Assembly (NCBI GenBank): GCA_022315425.1
Contig: JAIUPT010000041.1
Location: forward strand, 186,001-250,000
From: Pseudevernia furfuracea
Taxonomy: Eukaryota; Ascomycota; Lecanoromycetes; Lecanorales; Parmeliaceae
Length of the DNA: 64,000 nucleotides
Direction of reading: 5' to 3'
Shown: piece by piece, positions 9,755 through 19,741 of the stretch
Layout: each line of letters begins with the position of its first letter
Numbering within the stretch: the stretch's first letter is position 1
Translations under genes and position numbers: made by a program
The notes under the pieces: generated by a model
What the model saw: the letters and a program-made list of their open reading frames with translations, nothing else
What the model was told of the DNA's origin: nothing
Database searches by the model: none

Positions 9755-10740
9755 ATGCCTGCCCCGGCAGGCACGAAGCGTGTCAAGGTGAGTACATGCT
9801 TGACCTTTTCAAGTCTCTTGATTCAAAACACCAAAACATTCTCAACATTCCCCACGGCCGCATTGTTCCCCTACCTCCATCACCCCCCCCCCAAAAAAAA
9901 CATGCCTGTACCGAGATATACTAAGAAAGACCGTGTCAAGGGCGTCCAAATCCACCGTCCATTCGGTTCGTTTCCCCCCTCCCTCCTCTCCCTCCGTCTC
10001 CCGTCCCCTCCCCACCCCATTAACACCGGCCAGTCTACGGCTCGGTCGCCAAACCCCTCGACCCCAGCAACCGCCCCCCGGGCATCAGCCCGGAGCACAC
10101 GCACCAGTGGACCGTCTTCGTGCGCGGGGTCAACGGCGAGGACATTTCCTACTGGCTGAAGAAGGTGCAGTTCAAGCTGCACGAGACGTACGCGAACGCG
10201 GCGCGGATGGTGGAGGCCCCCGCGGCCTTCGAGGTGACGGAGAGCGGGTGGGGGGAGTTCGAGGTGCAGCTGAAGCTGTACTTCGCGGCCGAGGCCAACG
10301 AGAAGGCGCAGACGCTGTGGCACGCGCTCAAGCTGCACCCGTACGCCGGGGACGACGTCGAGGCCCAGCGCGCGCGCCGCGACGCCGTCGTCAGCCAGAA
10401 CTTCGAGGAGGTCGTCTTCTCCGAGCCCGTCGAGGCCTTCTACGACGTCCTCACGAGCGGGCCGCCGCCGCCGCCGCCGCCGGCCAGGGGCAAGGGGGCC
10501 AAGGGGAGCAAGCAGGCGGCGCTGCTGCGGAAGCAGGGGGAGAGGAGCGCGGAGATTCCGTTTGCGAATAGTGAGGGGAATCCGTTCAGTCAGAAGGAGG
10601 AGGGGATGGAGTTGGATCGGTTGAAGGAGGCTACGAAGACGGTGGAGGGGATGGTGAAGGAGGAGAGGGCCAAGTTGGCGGAGAAGGAGAAGGAGATGGA
10701 GGGGCTGAGGAGGGAGGGGGCGGGGCAGCAGGGGAAGTGA
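9755..10740 (+). CDS. YAF9: YEATS-domain protein Yaf9 (SWR1/NuA4 subunit)
   Basis: Reader of acylated histones shared by the SWR1 remodeller and NuA4 acetyltransferase. Model: join(9755..9787,9941..9965,10034..10740), 254 aa. The N-terminus TKRVK-GVQIHRPFVYGSVA is the Yaf9 start, followed by HTHQWTVFVRGVNGEDISYWLKKVQFKLH and the GWGEFEVQLKLYF strand of the YEATS fold (about 1-150). A poly-Pro/Gly-Lys linker and a C-terminal coiled coil (KEERAKLAEKEKEMEGL) follow, as in orthologues. The first intron (9788-9940) contains an alternative ATG at 9902 giving MPVPRYTKKDRVK before the same second exon. The third exon is strikingly GC-rich compared with the neighbours. Confidence 0.92.
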
Positions 10741-10988
10741 GGCTGGAGGTGTCGGGGTACATCTTGCGTGAGAAAGGGTTTGGAACAGGACTGGCGTTCT
10801 GCGGATTGGCTTGCATGCATTGCCGGCGCCGATACCCAGGGATCAATTCAGTGATAGACTTTAGAATGCATCGATTACATTGAACTCCTTCACGTTGAGG
10901 TCAGGTTATAAAGCCTCCTGGCAAGGGACGAGGTTCCGGATGAACGTTGTCTTTCTTCAGTCGGCGTCTACAGCTTTACTTGCGAGAT

Positions 10989-11755
10989 TCATTCGCCAAA
11001 GTATTTCACTCTCTCTTCGACAGGCTTGAACGTCTTCTCTCCCGGCTGTCCGGTCGGCTTACCGAACACCATTTGTGACTTCAAGCTCCAAGTCGGCGGG
11101 ACGCCGTACATTGTCTCAAGGCGAGTGTCGATCAAGGGATTGTAATGCTGAAGGTTCACGCCCATACCTTCTGCTTCAAGCGCGCACCAGAGAACATACT
11201 GATGCATACCATTCGTTTGCTCGGACCCTAGCCAAGAAATCGCCATCAGCGGACGCAAGTGGAGGAAGGGAGATAGATAGATGTAGGGATTGGGGTGCGC
11301 GCGTACATTGAGGGAACCTATCCTCGTAGGTCTTGAACTTCTCCTGGAACTCCCTCACGTTGCTGGTGTCTTCGTAGAAGAGGATCTGCGCTCCGGGGGA
11401 TCGACAACAATCAGCTGTTCAGTTCGGCTAGCGGGAACATGGGCTGGGTTTTTTTTGCACTCACGGTCCCATACGCCTTCCTGAACCCTACCATCCTCCC
11501 CTTGGCATGCTCGAACTTGTCCGCGGGCAATTGCAGCTTGTAGATCTCCATGATGGCGTCCCACAGCTCCTCGTGCTTTTCCTTTAGCACAACCACCATC
11601 CGGGTGGTCTGCGAGTTGAAGGAGCTGGGGATATGCTTGACGGTATGCGTGATGAGCTCTTTGATCCGGGCGTCGGAGATGGTGGACTCATTGGTCAGCT
11701 GGTAGTATGTGCGGCGGGATTCGGTGATGGCGAGGAAGTTCTTGGAGTCTGCCAT
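10989..11755 (-). CDS. Nitroreductase-like protein, Frm2/Hbn1 type
   Basis: FMN-dependent nitroreductase-fold protein of the fungal Frm2/Hbn1 group, linked in yeast to oxidative stress and lipid signalling. Model: complement(join(10989..11227,11307..11385,11465..11755)), 202 aa, the usual family length. Characteristic parts: ESRRTYYQLTNES at the N-terminus, ILFYEDTSNV after the first intron, and WSEQTNGMHQYVLWCALEAEGMGVNLQHYNP. Both introns are 79 nt and keep frame. I chose ATG 11755 because a TATAAAA box lies about 100 bp upstream. The frame stays open upstream to 12103, and ATG 11926 would add a mitochondrial-like leader rich in Ala, Ser and Arg. Confidence 0.88.
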
Positions 11756-11850
11756 GGTGGATGATGATGTTGCAAATTGTCGTTGGAGGGTGGAGTGTGT
11801 TTGCTGGTTGGTGGTAGGAGAAGGAGGGAGGAAGGCGGCCGAAAGAGGGA

Positions 11851-11857
11851 TTTTATA
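11851..11857 (-). promoter_or_regulatory. TATAAAA box of the nitroreductase gene
   Basis: On the minus strand this reads TATAAAA, 96 bp before ATG 11755. It supports the short N-terminus. Confidence 0.5.
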
Positions 11858-12103
11858 GTGGGGCAGGAATGCTCGGACTAGAGGTGCAGATTGCCGAAGC
11901 AAATGCTGCGCGCTGTGCACTGCCATGTCATGGACTTGGGGGATTTGAACTACTACTGCTAGAATGAGCAGTGCTAATAGTAATGCTGAAATTGAGGCAT
12001 CGGGTCGCTGCATGACTCTACGAGTATCATGACAGACAGTTGTCTGACAGTAAGGTAGAGGTAATGAATATTCATCATTATCGGCCTCGGCTCTCCTCGT
12101 CAT

Positions 12104-13363
12104 GCGACGCTGTTGGATTGCAAATCCGATTTCCTTTGATAATTCATAATTTCATACCTTATGTCACTAAGCTACCTTACCTTACTGCGGGGATGTGTGG
12201 GGGGAGATCTTGGTAATCTCTTGGCGTTTCTTGGTCAGCATAGGGGCCATCAGGGGGCCGCCCCTGACCCAGTTTACGCACGTTCTCGAAAATCCTTTTG
12301 AAGTCGGGTTGAGGTTTAACGGTTAACCTCGCCTCTACCGATCTCCCGGAACCGACGACTTCATGCCGCCGAGCACGGACTGGCTTTCTGGAAACATGGC
12401 ACTCAACGCACCCCAACCCTCTTACATATGTGGAAATCAAAAAAAAAAAAAAAAAAAAAGGCAATGTCGCCATCACCTATATGGAGAATACCTACCTTCT
12501 ACAACAGCTTTGGAAGGCTAAGGGACCAGACAGATTCAATGACATCGTCTCCTACCACACACCCTCACCTCTGGCAGGCTCAACATAGTCATTGGCATAG
12601 TACTGCGAGTGAGATTACAGGAGCATGGGATCAGAGAGGGAAAGGATGGTTGATGATATAGCGTCTTCGCATTGGGAGATGCTTAGGTTCGGTGATTTTC
12701 GGAGAGGGAAAGTAGTGGTGGGCCCTTATGTATTTTTGCGAAGGCGCCGTTGACGCCTCCGGGGATGTGTATCCGGGGATGGAGGCAGGGCTTTCCGAAG
12801 CTGCGATCGCTGTGGTTAAAGAGGCCTTGGCTGGGATTGAGGATATGGGGTGAAGACACTGGCAGGGGGATAACTTCAAGGTCACAATGAATTGAAGAGC
12901 TCAGAGCGTATAGAGTAAATGCTTGGGGAGGGACAGGCCATAGGCGTTCGTACTAGCCGCCCATCGCCGCCGGGTTTCACTGCTATTGGCCGGCAGCGGG
13001 CCTTTGGAAACATTGAGCACAGCTTGTTCAGGAAGGAATCCCTTGGGAGCTCCAGAGGTTTAATGGGGCAGTTTGGGACGAGAGGGGGAAGGGAGCCATG
13101 CTAAGCAAGCGGTCAAGGGACTTGCGGCCCTCAAATGTGGCATACCTCGGGTTTGGAACAGGACGCATGGAAGGGAGCGATGGTTTCGACGCAGTGGCCA
13201 AAAGCTTTCCTTGGGCTTCGATCTCAAGCTGTCACAACAAACACAAGGAGAGCATGGGAGAATTTGATAGATATAGCTGGATGATCTACTCGATCAATGG
13301 ATCAAATCGTGGTTGGCAAAGAGCCAGAGAAATTGTTGAAATCTGTGTTTTAAAACCCTAGCG
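12104..13363. other. Intergenic, no convincing gene
   Basis: Contains an A run of about 20 at 12439-12459. Short open frames here have no recognisable domain or consistent splicing. Confidence 0.5.
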
Positions 13364-14404
13364 TTAAGCCAGTTGACAGAGGTTCTCACCGACTGTTTTC
13401 TCCCTCTCTGTGGCTGTATACCACCCGCCCTCAATCAATTGCTTCTCCAAGGCCCTCCAATACTCTGCCTTCCCCTTTCCAGTCTTTAGGTCCAAGTCTC
13501 CGAGTCTCGCGTCGATGGAACTCGGACCAACTTTTAAGTATAAGGTACAGTCTCGCAACGTCATTGCAGCGAGAAAATCCTGAGAGATGATGTTGGCCTT
13601 CAATACTCCTTTTGGGTCCTTGTCCATCTGAAGTTGCCTCAAGCGACGCAAAAGCGGATCCTTAAGGAGAAAATCCCGAATCCGACCTAGCATATCCTTC
13701 TCTGAGCCGCTGTAACCCTGCAGTCGGTGGTGATCCAGCCCCATGATGCGGCACACAGCGATAGTGATTCTATCCTTGTCCATCAAATTGAGCGGGCATA
13801 GACCTGGCTTGGACCCTTTCTTCATAGCTCTCAAAGCACAAGTACGACATCGCTTCGATTCCGGCGGAGCAGATGGCGACTGAGTCAACCACTTTGGCTT
13901 GAATTCGAAGAACTTGGAAGAGTCATCGTTACAAGACATATCTGTAACCAACATGCCATACATGTCGTCCTCAGCCAGATAGAAATTGTGGCGCTTCGGA
14001 GGTCTCGCGCCATTGAATTCCATCTCGCGTAATCTGGCGTTGCAGTCCTTTAGGAGATTTTTTGAAGGCTGAAATAAGATTTGCTGGACGAGGTTCTCGG
14101 ATGGAAAGAGAGGCTTGATAACGTTTTCAAAGTGGTTCTGGGACTCGGCGACTGGTGTGGTAGAAGATGTTTTTTTTCTGAGGCGGACTAGATTGCCTTC
14201 GAGACAAGGGTCCATGTGGAGTGGCTCGAGCTCAGTTGGCGGAGGAGTGTTAGGGCCATAGCTTTCGAAGCTAAGGTCTGCGGAGGTGCTCGGGTCCAAG
14301 GGAAGGCTTCTTATCCTGTAGACCACATTTGCTGCCCCCTCAGCTAGGTACACGAGTTGCACTCCATCATCCAGACCAATAGTGAGCATATTTGCTGAGC
14401 TCAT
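13364..14404 (-). CDS. IPK1: Inositol-pentakisphosphate 2-kinase
   Basis: Makes phytate (InsP6) from Ins(1,3,4,5,6)P5 with ATP, in nucleus and cytoplasm. A single exon of 346 aa. Family features: VYLAEGAANVVYRI near the N-terminus (nucleotide-binding N-lobe), FEFKPKWLTQSPSAPPESKRCRTCALRAMKK in the middle (EFKPKWL plus the Cys-rich segment), and DCTLYLKV and DLDLKTGKGKAEYW near the C-terminus. ATG 14404 is the first ATG in the open frame; upstream frame continues only with non-ATG codons. Confidence 0.9.
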   Translation of the reverse strand: MSSANMLTIGLDDGVQLVYLAEGAANVVYRIRSLPLDPSTSADLSFESYGPNTPPPTELEPLHMDPCLEGNLVRLRKKTSSTTPVAESQNHFENVIKPLFPSENLVQQILFQPSKNLLKDCNARLREMEFNGARPPKRHNFYLAEDDMYGMLVTDMSCNDDSSKFFEFKPKWLTQSPSAPPESKRCRTCALRAMKKGSKPGLCPLNLMDKDRITIAVCRIMGLDHHRLQGYSGSEKDMLGRIRDFLLKDPLLRRLRQLQMDKDPKGVLKANIISQDFLAAMTLRDCTLYLKVGPSSIDARLGDLDLKTGKGKAEYWRALEKQLIEGGWYTATEREKTVGENLCQLA

Positions 14405-14870
14405 CAATGGCGACTGTGTGTAGGTAGTTGTCCCAGGATGCTTTAAGCAAGGGACGAAACGTATACTCAACGGATAACCTCCCAGTATTATAATGTAGTG
14501 CAAAACGAAAGTCTGAACACCCGACACCGCTAAGGCAACGATATCAAAACAAGTATGCCGGAATAGAACGCTAGACGAATCGTCGTCGAGGCTTTCGCTT
14601 GAAACGCAACAGAGAGTATTTTCATAGGGGAACAAGAGAGCACAGCTAAAGCAGAAGGCCACCCAGGATATATAACAACGATCTCGTCAACGAAAACCGT
14701 ACAGTAAAAGGGAAAAGAAGTCACGAAATAAAGGAAATGGACGATTTTTTTTTTGAGAAAGTAAATTCTTCGAAATCTGAGGAAGCGGCCTTGGCGTGTC
14801 TCAGTTGCGTGACATTCAGCACTCCGGCTTTTTTCTCTTCGAAAACCTCACGAACATCACCTCTGCGATT
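14405..14870. other. Divergent promoter of IPK1 and the Ecm15-like gene
   Basis: 466 bp between divergent starts, with a T run near 14749. No coding function seen. Confidence 0.45.
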
Positions 14871-15398
14871 ATGGCTCCTTCAGATAATCTCGACCTCGAA
14901 ACCCTCGGAACCCCCGAAAACTGTGTAGCTGACTTCTGTCTCATCCCTGTAATTCTCCAGCTGCGGCTACATCTTTCCAGGTCTAACCCTGTAGCAGATT
15001 GGGACACCCACAGCATCAGTGTCACAAGAGGTTGCAGACGTTCAGCGCTTGATGCAGAAGAGCAACTTGACGTATTCAATGCATTCCGCAGGAACGACTG
15101 TGGGTGAGTGATGATTCATTATTACAAAGGTAAATTGATATGAGGGGCAAGGCTGAAGATTGGGGGCAGAAGGTTCCTGGGAGGATGTGATGCGTCTTAT
15201 TGGTCAAGCGCATTCTATATTGCATAAGAAGGGGATTGTGAGGATTCAGACTGATATTAGAGTCGGTTCAAGGTATAATAGCCCAAGTAGAGCATTGAAA
15301 TTCTACAAAAGCTCACATGCCACAGGACAGACAAGAAGCAGAAGTTCAGCGAGAAAGTAACGGCCGTGAATGACATTCTAGCTGCCGATGTCAAGTGA
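14871..15398 (+). CDS. ECM15: UPF0045/MTH1187 (Ecm15-like) thiamine-binding-fold protein
   Basis: Small protein of the MTH1187/YkoF-like family, whose yeast member is Ecm15; members form ferredoxin-like tetramers and may bind thiamine-like ligands. Model: join(14871..14948,14998..15103,15170..15272,15326..15398), 119 aa. Recognisable parts: IPIGTPTASVSQEVADVQRL, MHSAGTTVEGSWEDVMRLIGQAH, and RIQTDIRVGSRTDK. Four exons for a tiny gene, all introns 49-66 nt with GT..AG ends. No single long open frame marks it. Confidence 0.9.
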
Positions 15399-15569
15399 TG
15401 ATGGTAAAAGCTGCACTTCGCTCATATATGCACATTTATGAGGAGACGATGAAAATGCTAGAGAAACGCGCCCAACGCTATGCAGTATGCCCTCCCCAAT
15501 GCAGCCCTCGCTATGCAATATCAATCCTTTCCTTCGTCATTTTTCTTCGTTTCATTGTCATGCCTCCTC

Positions 15570-16664
15570 TTAAAACTGATGTGTGAGCCACGCAACGGAC
15601 AGTACACCGAGCCAGCCATAACTGACAAGTCCAAAGTCTGAAATCCTGCCAGCGCCGCTTTTTGAGGTAGTGGTGACTGAAGGCTGCGTCTGTCCAACTG
15701 CGGTCGTCGATATCCCATTCAGACTGTTGACTACGCTGATGGCAGAACCCTCATCAAAGAAGTCGACGAGCAGGAATGCAGGGGCCTTGCCATAAGCGGC
15801 GGAGCAATCAGAGGCTGCGGCCCCCAAGCTTCCAACACCTGTCTGGCCGTTCGTTGTGGTGATATTCGCAGTATCTGGGATGTCGATACCCAACCCTTCG
15901 CTTGTATCGAGGAAATGGTTCACGAGAGGCAAACGCCTAGATGCAATAGCTGTGGCCGTCTGCTCAAACACCGCGGGTGGCCTATCTGCGACGCAGGAGA
16001 AATTGGACAAGCTGGTCACGTTGTACGGATTCTCAAACACAAATGTGAACTCATCGAGTAGGTAGGGAGCGACTGTGTTCGTTGAAGGGTTCAGATCCGC
16101 AACAAAGGTCACCAGTCGAGTATTATTGGAGATCATCTCTTGCAAGGTAGGCCAGGTAGCTAAGGCGGTGGTAGTTGAAGGTGGCTGGTACCCGTAAGAT
16201 GTAATGTTTGCGGCTTCGAACTCTGCGTTGAGATCCTCTGCTGATGCGTTGTCGGAATTCACCAATAGGAGGGTGACCACGTCGTTAGGGTTATTGTCCA
16301 TCCATGTCTTAATTGTTGACAACCATGCACTCAGCGTCCCGGCATCCAACAAGCTGCAGCTAGTATGGCAGAGATGCCATGCCCCATTATTGTTATGGAC
16401 TTGTGCGGTGAGAAGGCGGACGCCGGCCGTGAGCTGGGCCACGCTGTTGACGTTCTGATTGCCGGCATCGCCGAAGGTTATGCTGTTTGAAGCCGAGGCA
16501 TTGTTGAGGAAGGGACTGTCATGGGCACCGAGCTGTGTAATATTAGAGTAGGCTCTTGAGCAGAGGTCCGGGGAGTTGTTGCAAGCGATGGTCGCGTTGC
16601 GTGTAGCGAGGACGGCACCGAAGGCTGCCTGGATGATGAGAGACCAGCAGACAAGATTTTGCAT
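15570..16664 (-). CDS. Secreted GPI-anchored PLC-like phosphodiesterase (TIM-barrel)
   Basis: A 364-aa protein of the PLC-like phosphodiesterase superfamily found on fungal cell surfaces. A signal peptide (ATG 16664, hydrophobic core to about residue 19, then TRNATIACNNSPDLC) leads into TQLGAHDSPFL, the equivalent of the first catalytic His strand. VRLLTAQVHNNNGAWHLCH and NDVVTLLLVN are further family segments. It has many N-glycosylation sequons. The C-terminus ends in a Ser/Gly/Ala stretch and a hydrophobic tail, typical of GPI attachment. An upstream in-frame ATG at 16727 would spoil the signal peptide. The substrate is unknown; these eukaryotic homologues often lack true PI-PLC activity. 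Confidence 0.85.
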   Translation of the reverse strand: MQNLVCWSLIIQAAFGAVLATRNATIACNNSPDLCSRAYSNITQLGAHDSPFLNNASASNSITFGDAGNQNVNSVAQLTAGVRLLTAQVHNNNGAWHLCHTSCSLLDAGTLSAWLSTIKTWMDNNPNDVVTLLLVNSDNASAEDLNAEFEAANITSYGYQPPSTTTALATWPTLQEMISNNTRLVTFVADLNPSTNTVAPYLLDEFTFVFENPYNVTSLSNFSCVADRPPAVFEQTATAIASRRLPLVNHFLDTSEGLGIDIPDTANITTTNGQTGVGSLGAAASDCSAAYGKAPAFLLVDFFDEGSAISVVNSLNGISTTAVGQTQPSVTTTSKSGAGRISDFGLVSYGWLGVLSVAWLTHQF

Positions 16665-17339
16665 CTTGTATAGATTGGTAAATTGACTCAGAGAGGTAAA
16701 AGAGGAGAAGGAGGAGAGAAGTATCATGAACCTGAGCGAGTGGATAGGCAAGAGAAGACGTCTTTCAAGCTTGTAGCGACTGTGGATGCAACTGGAAAAG
16801 TAGCAGGAGAAGGAGATGGTGATATGCTACTTGCATGGCAGCAAGTAATATGGTGATCAGCAGAGACGAGACCTTTTTTAAACAAAGGAAAGCGCTGGTT
16901 TGCCACCGGAGCCACCCATATTCCTGGAGTCGTAAGCTCGCCGATGTCCCGGGCGAATTTCTCTTCCTGCAACTGGCTCAGTACTCAGCCTCCTTCGTGT
17001 TATTGGATCAATCATTTCCATTCGCTGCAGGGACCCTTTCATCCCCACACACCAATACAGGATTTCATCACCAGCCAGTGAAAATATTTTGAAGAGGAGA
17101 CTGCTACTGATGACGCGCAAGAATGGGGCGGGGGGGCGGCAGGTAAGGTACACCAGTAGGTAGTCTAGTGGATCTAAGGGCGAAGTCGAACAGGGTCTTA
17201 TTTAGCGGATCGCGCCGTACGCTAGTTTTATTATTTTTATAAAGTACTACTTTCCTCACACCACACACACTCTCTCAACCGCCTCATACCTCCCCCTCCC
17301 AAACACACAAATTTCGGGTCACTCTCTCACCTATCCATC
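16665..17339. other. Divergent intergenic region with TATA and CT-rich tract
   Basis: A TATA-like TTTTTATAAAG lies near 17232-17243, followed by a CA/CT-rich tract to about 17320, the usual fungal promoter and transcription-start pattern for the gene at 17340. No coding signal. Confidence 0.5.
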
Positions 17340-18171
17340 ATGTCCGCTGCGTCTTACTACGACAAGAGTGCCACCCAAGAAGAGCAACCCGGCCCAATGC
17401 ATTCTGGCACGCAGGGCTATGGCCAAGACATGCGCCAAGGCATGAACGAGCAGCAACAGCAGCGCGGCTTCAATCAACAGGGCTACAATGAGCCGAGCGG
17501 GAATGGCATCTACAGTGGACAAGAGCCGAAGATGGGCAATACCAATTACGCGCAGGGCGCCCAGCAGATGAACGGCAACGGCGACTACGCGCAGGGCGCC
17601 CAGCAGATGAACGGCAACGGCAACTACGCGCAGGGTGCCCAGCAGATGAACGGCAACGGCAACTACGCGCAGGGCGCCCAGCACATGAACGGCAACAACA
17701 ATTACGCCCACGGGGCTCAACAGATGGAAGGCCAGGGAGCACAGGGAGATGTGGCCGATGATAGAGATACTCTGACCAAATGTAACGATAATCCACCGGA
17801 CTACGAGAAAAAAACATCTTCACGAACCAGTCTCTTTGTTGAATGAATCCTTCATGACGCGCTCGAATGGTACCCTTGCACGCGCGCTGGCTTGCCACTG
17901 ACCGCCGCAGTACATAACGTCCCGTGTCTAACCTGTTGCGCCTGTGTTTACGATAGTGCTCGACAGAATTGAGAAGAAGTTCGGAGGCGATCGCTTCAAC
18001 AACCCGGAGAACGCGGAGAAGAACAAGGCGCTGAATGCCAACATTCTCAAGAGGGTGAAGCAGGTTATGGGCATGGTGATGTGAGTGGTCACAGTCTTTT
18101 CGAATCGAGGCGCGTTGCTGACAATTTGTAGGCAGAGAGGGCCCGGCATGCTGATGAGAATGGTGAAGTGA
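17340..18171 (+). CDS. Hydrophilic Gln/Asn/Gly-repeat protein, unknown function
   Basis: Model: join(17340..17781,17957..18080,18132..18171), 201 aa. The first exon is rich in Gln, Asn and Gly and holds about five copies of a 13-residue unit (NGNGNYAQGAQQM and variants, residues about 65-130). The second exon encodes a charged helical segment (LLDRIEKKFGGDRFNNPENAEKN) like those ending small fungal stress-type proteins. The last exon is tiny and Met-rich. Donors GTAACG and GTGAGT, and branch sites CTAAC and CTGAC, support the two introns; the first is less certain. Disordered and possibly stress-related; no firm family. Confidence 0.7.
17536..17730 (+). repeat. Tandem repeat of about 39 bp (NGN-NYAQGAQQM units)
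   Basis: Near-identical units (aacggcaacggcaactacgc then cagggcgcccagcagatg) repeated about five times inside the coding sequence. The repeats create a long mirror open frame on the minus strand. Confidence 0.9.
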
Positions 18172-18626
18172 GGTGGATATCCACGGAGAAGGGCTAGGCG
18201 GGGAAGGTGCTTGACCGCAAGTTAAATGAGGATCCCGTTATAAGCATGCACGAAAGATACCAAGCAGCCAAGTGGCTAGCATAGCAACCTAATAGCAAAT
18301 ACAATTCTCTTGAAAACAGCCACGCCGATAGATTCCATGCTCTCATGATGTCTGTACTGATCCCAAACGAGCAGCTGATACCCCTTTGTTGAAAAGGGCT
18401 ATCAGAAACGTTATGTGCGAAAAGGCCACGCACGCCATTGACACAAGCAGGGACACCAACGTCTCTCCCCCAAGCCAAGCATCTTCTCAAACGAACTTGT
18501 TATTTGAAGTATGACAAAGTCTGTTCAACCGTTGCCGGCGACTGCCCTTGCTGTTGATGATTTCGGAGTCAGCATTCCCTATCCCAGAAGGGGCCCTCTC
18601 AAGTCTTGGAACGTGTCTGTAGAGTA
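18172..18626. other. Convergent intergenic region
   Basis: Lies between the stops of the 17340 gene and the mannanase. If the mannanase has one further intron (GTACGT..CTCAG, about 18640-18710) its end would move to about 18487. Confidence 0.4.
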
Positions 18627-19741
18627 TCAACTCCTGAGACAGTGTCTCAAGGCTCCAGATTTGGGCCGAATTAAGCAAAAACGGATTTCGAATCCACGTA
18701 CAATGATGCGGTAATCATGACCGGCCTTGAGATATTCAAACCATGTGGTGGATTTGTAGCAGGGAAACCTATTCAGATCTACATTAGCAAGCTGGGAAAC
18801 CCAAGCTTCTTTTGCCTCCACCGTTCCACCGTCCACAGAGCCAGTCTCTCCAACGCAGAAATGCTTATTGTAGCGAGCAGCGAACCCGTCGTAGAAATCG
18901 CCAAATGTGGTGGCAAAGGTTGTGCCGGCTGGAGGGTAGTAGTCCATGCCGACGATGTCGACATAATCGGCTCCAGGCCACCAGGGTTGGATGTTCTCGA
19001 CAGTGTCGTAATTTGGGCTCCAACACATGAGGATTTTGGAGTTGTTTGCTACAGCAGCGTGGACGTTCTGCCAGGCGGTGATGAATTCATTCGTAGCTAT
19101 GGAGCATTGAATCAGTCCCATCTTGGATGTCTGCCTCGTTGGTACTCACTGCCTCCGGCATATAAGTGCCCCTGGCCGGCATACCAATTCATCTCATGCG
19201 CGAAGCGGAGCCAGACTTCAACGCCTTGGGAAGTGAACTGTTCCAACACGCCCGCAATCTGATCCGCAACGGTTGGAGTGATGTCCGAGAACTTGACATT
19301 GGTGGGCTGGATAGCTGGTATGAACACACTGCCAGACTGCACGATGTCTTCCTTGATGCTATCGAACTGACCGCCGGTGTAAGGAAGCCCCGTGATCTGA
19401 GAATAATATCCGTAGCTGGTCCTGGTGAGCAAAGGATTGAAGCGTCCGATGACGACGATATCTTACGTGCTAGCTTGTTTGCCTGTGAGTCCATTGATGG
19501 TGGACATCAACGTAGTATTTCCGCCGGTACAACAATCAGGCGCAAAGCCCCAGTAGACTCCTTCGGAGCTTTGCATGCCACCTAGGGCGAGATCATTACT
19601 ATTGCAAGCATCCTAGATTGACTCAGAATCTGGGGTTTGCAGCTTATAATCGGTTCAGCAGGTGCGTACCCTTCCTTCTAACATCGCAGCACAGCTGACG
19701 TTGATGACAAGAGTGGTCAAAGTAGGGAGCTCAAACTTCAT
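18627..19741 (-). CDS. Secreted GH26-like beta-mannanase
   Basis: Glycoside hydrolase with GH26 features, probably cleaving mannan in plant walls. Model: complement(join(18627..19096,19150..19421,19467..19612,19670..19741)), 319 aa. It opens with a signal-like segment (KFELPTLTTLVINVSCAA). The acid/base Glu is in VWLRFAHEMNW and the likely nucleophile Glu is in FCVGETGS; WSPNYDTVENIQPWWPGADYVDIVGMDYYP is the standard segment between them. The introns (57, 45 and 53 nt) keep frame. The C-terminus is uncertain: after HDYRII there is a good donor (GTACGT) that would give a different tail. Confidence 0.82.

Noticed and set aside
9880..10571. Long Arg/Ala-rich frames on both strands over Yaf9
   Set aside because: Produced by the high GC of the Yaf9 exon; the YEATS frame is unambiguous.
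17331..17898. Minus-strand frames rich in VAVAVHLLGALR and CRCRSSAGRP
   Set aside because: Mirror readings of the 39-bp coding repeat on the plus strand.
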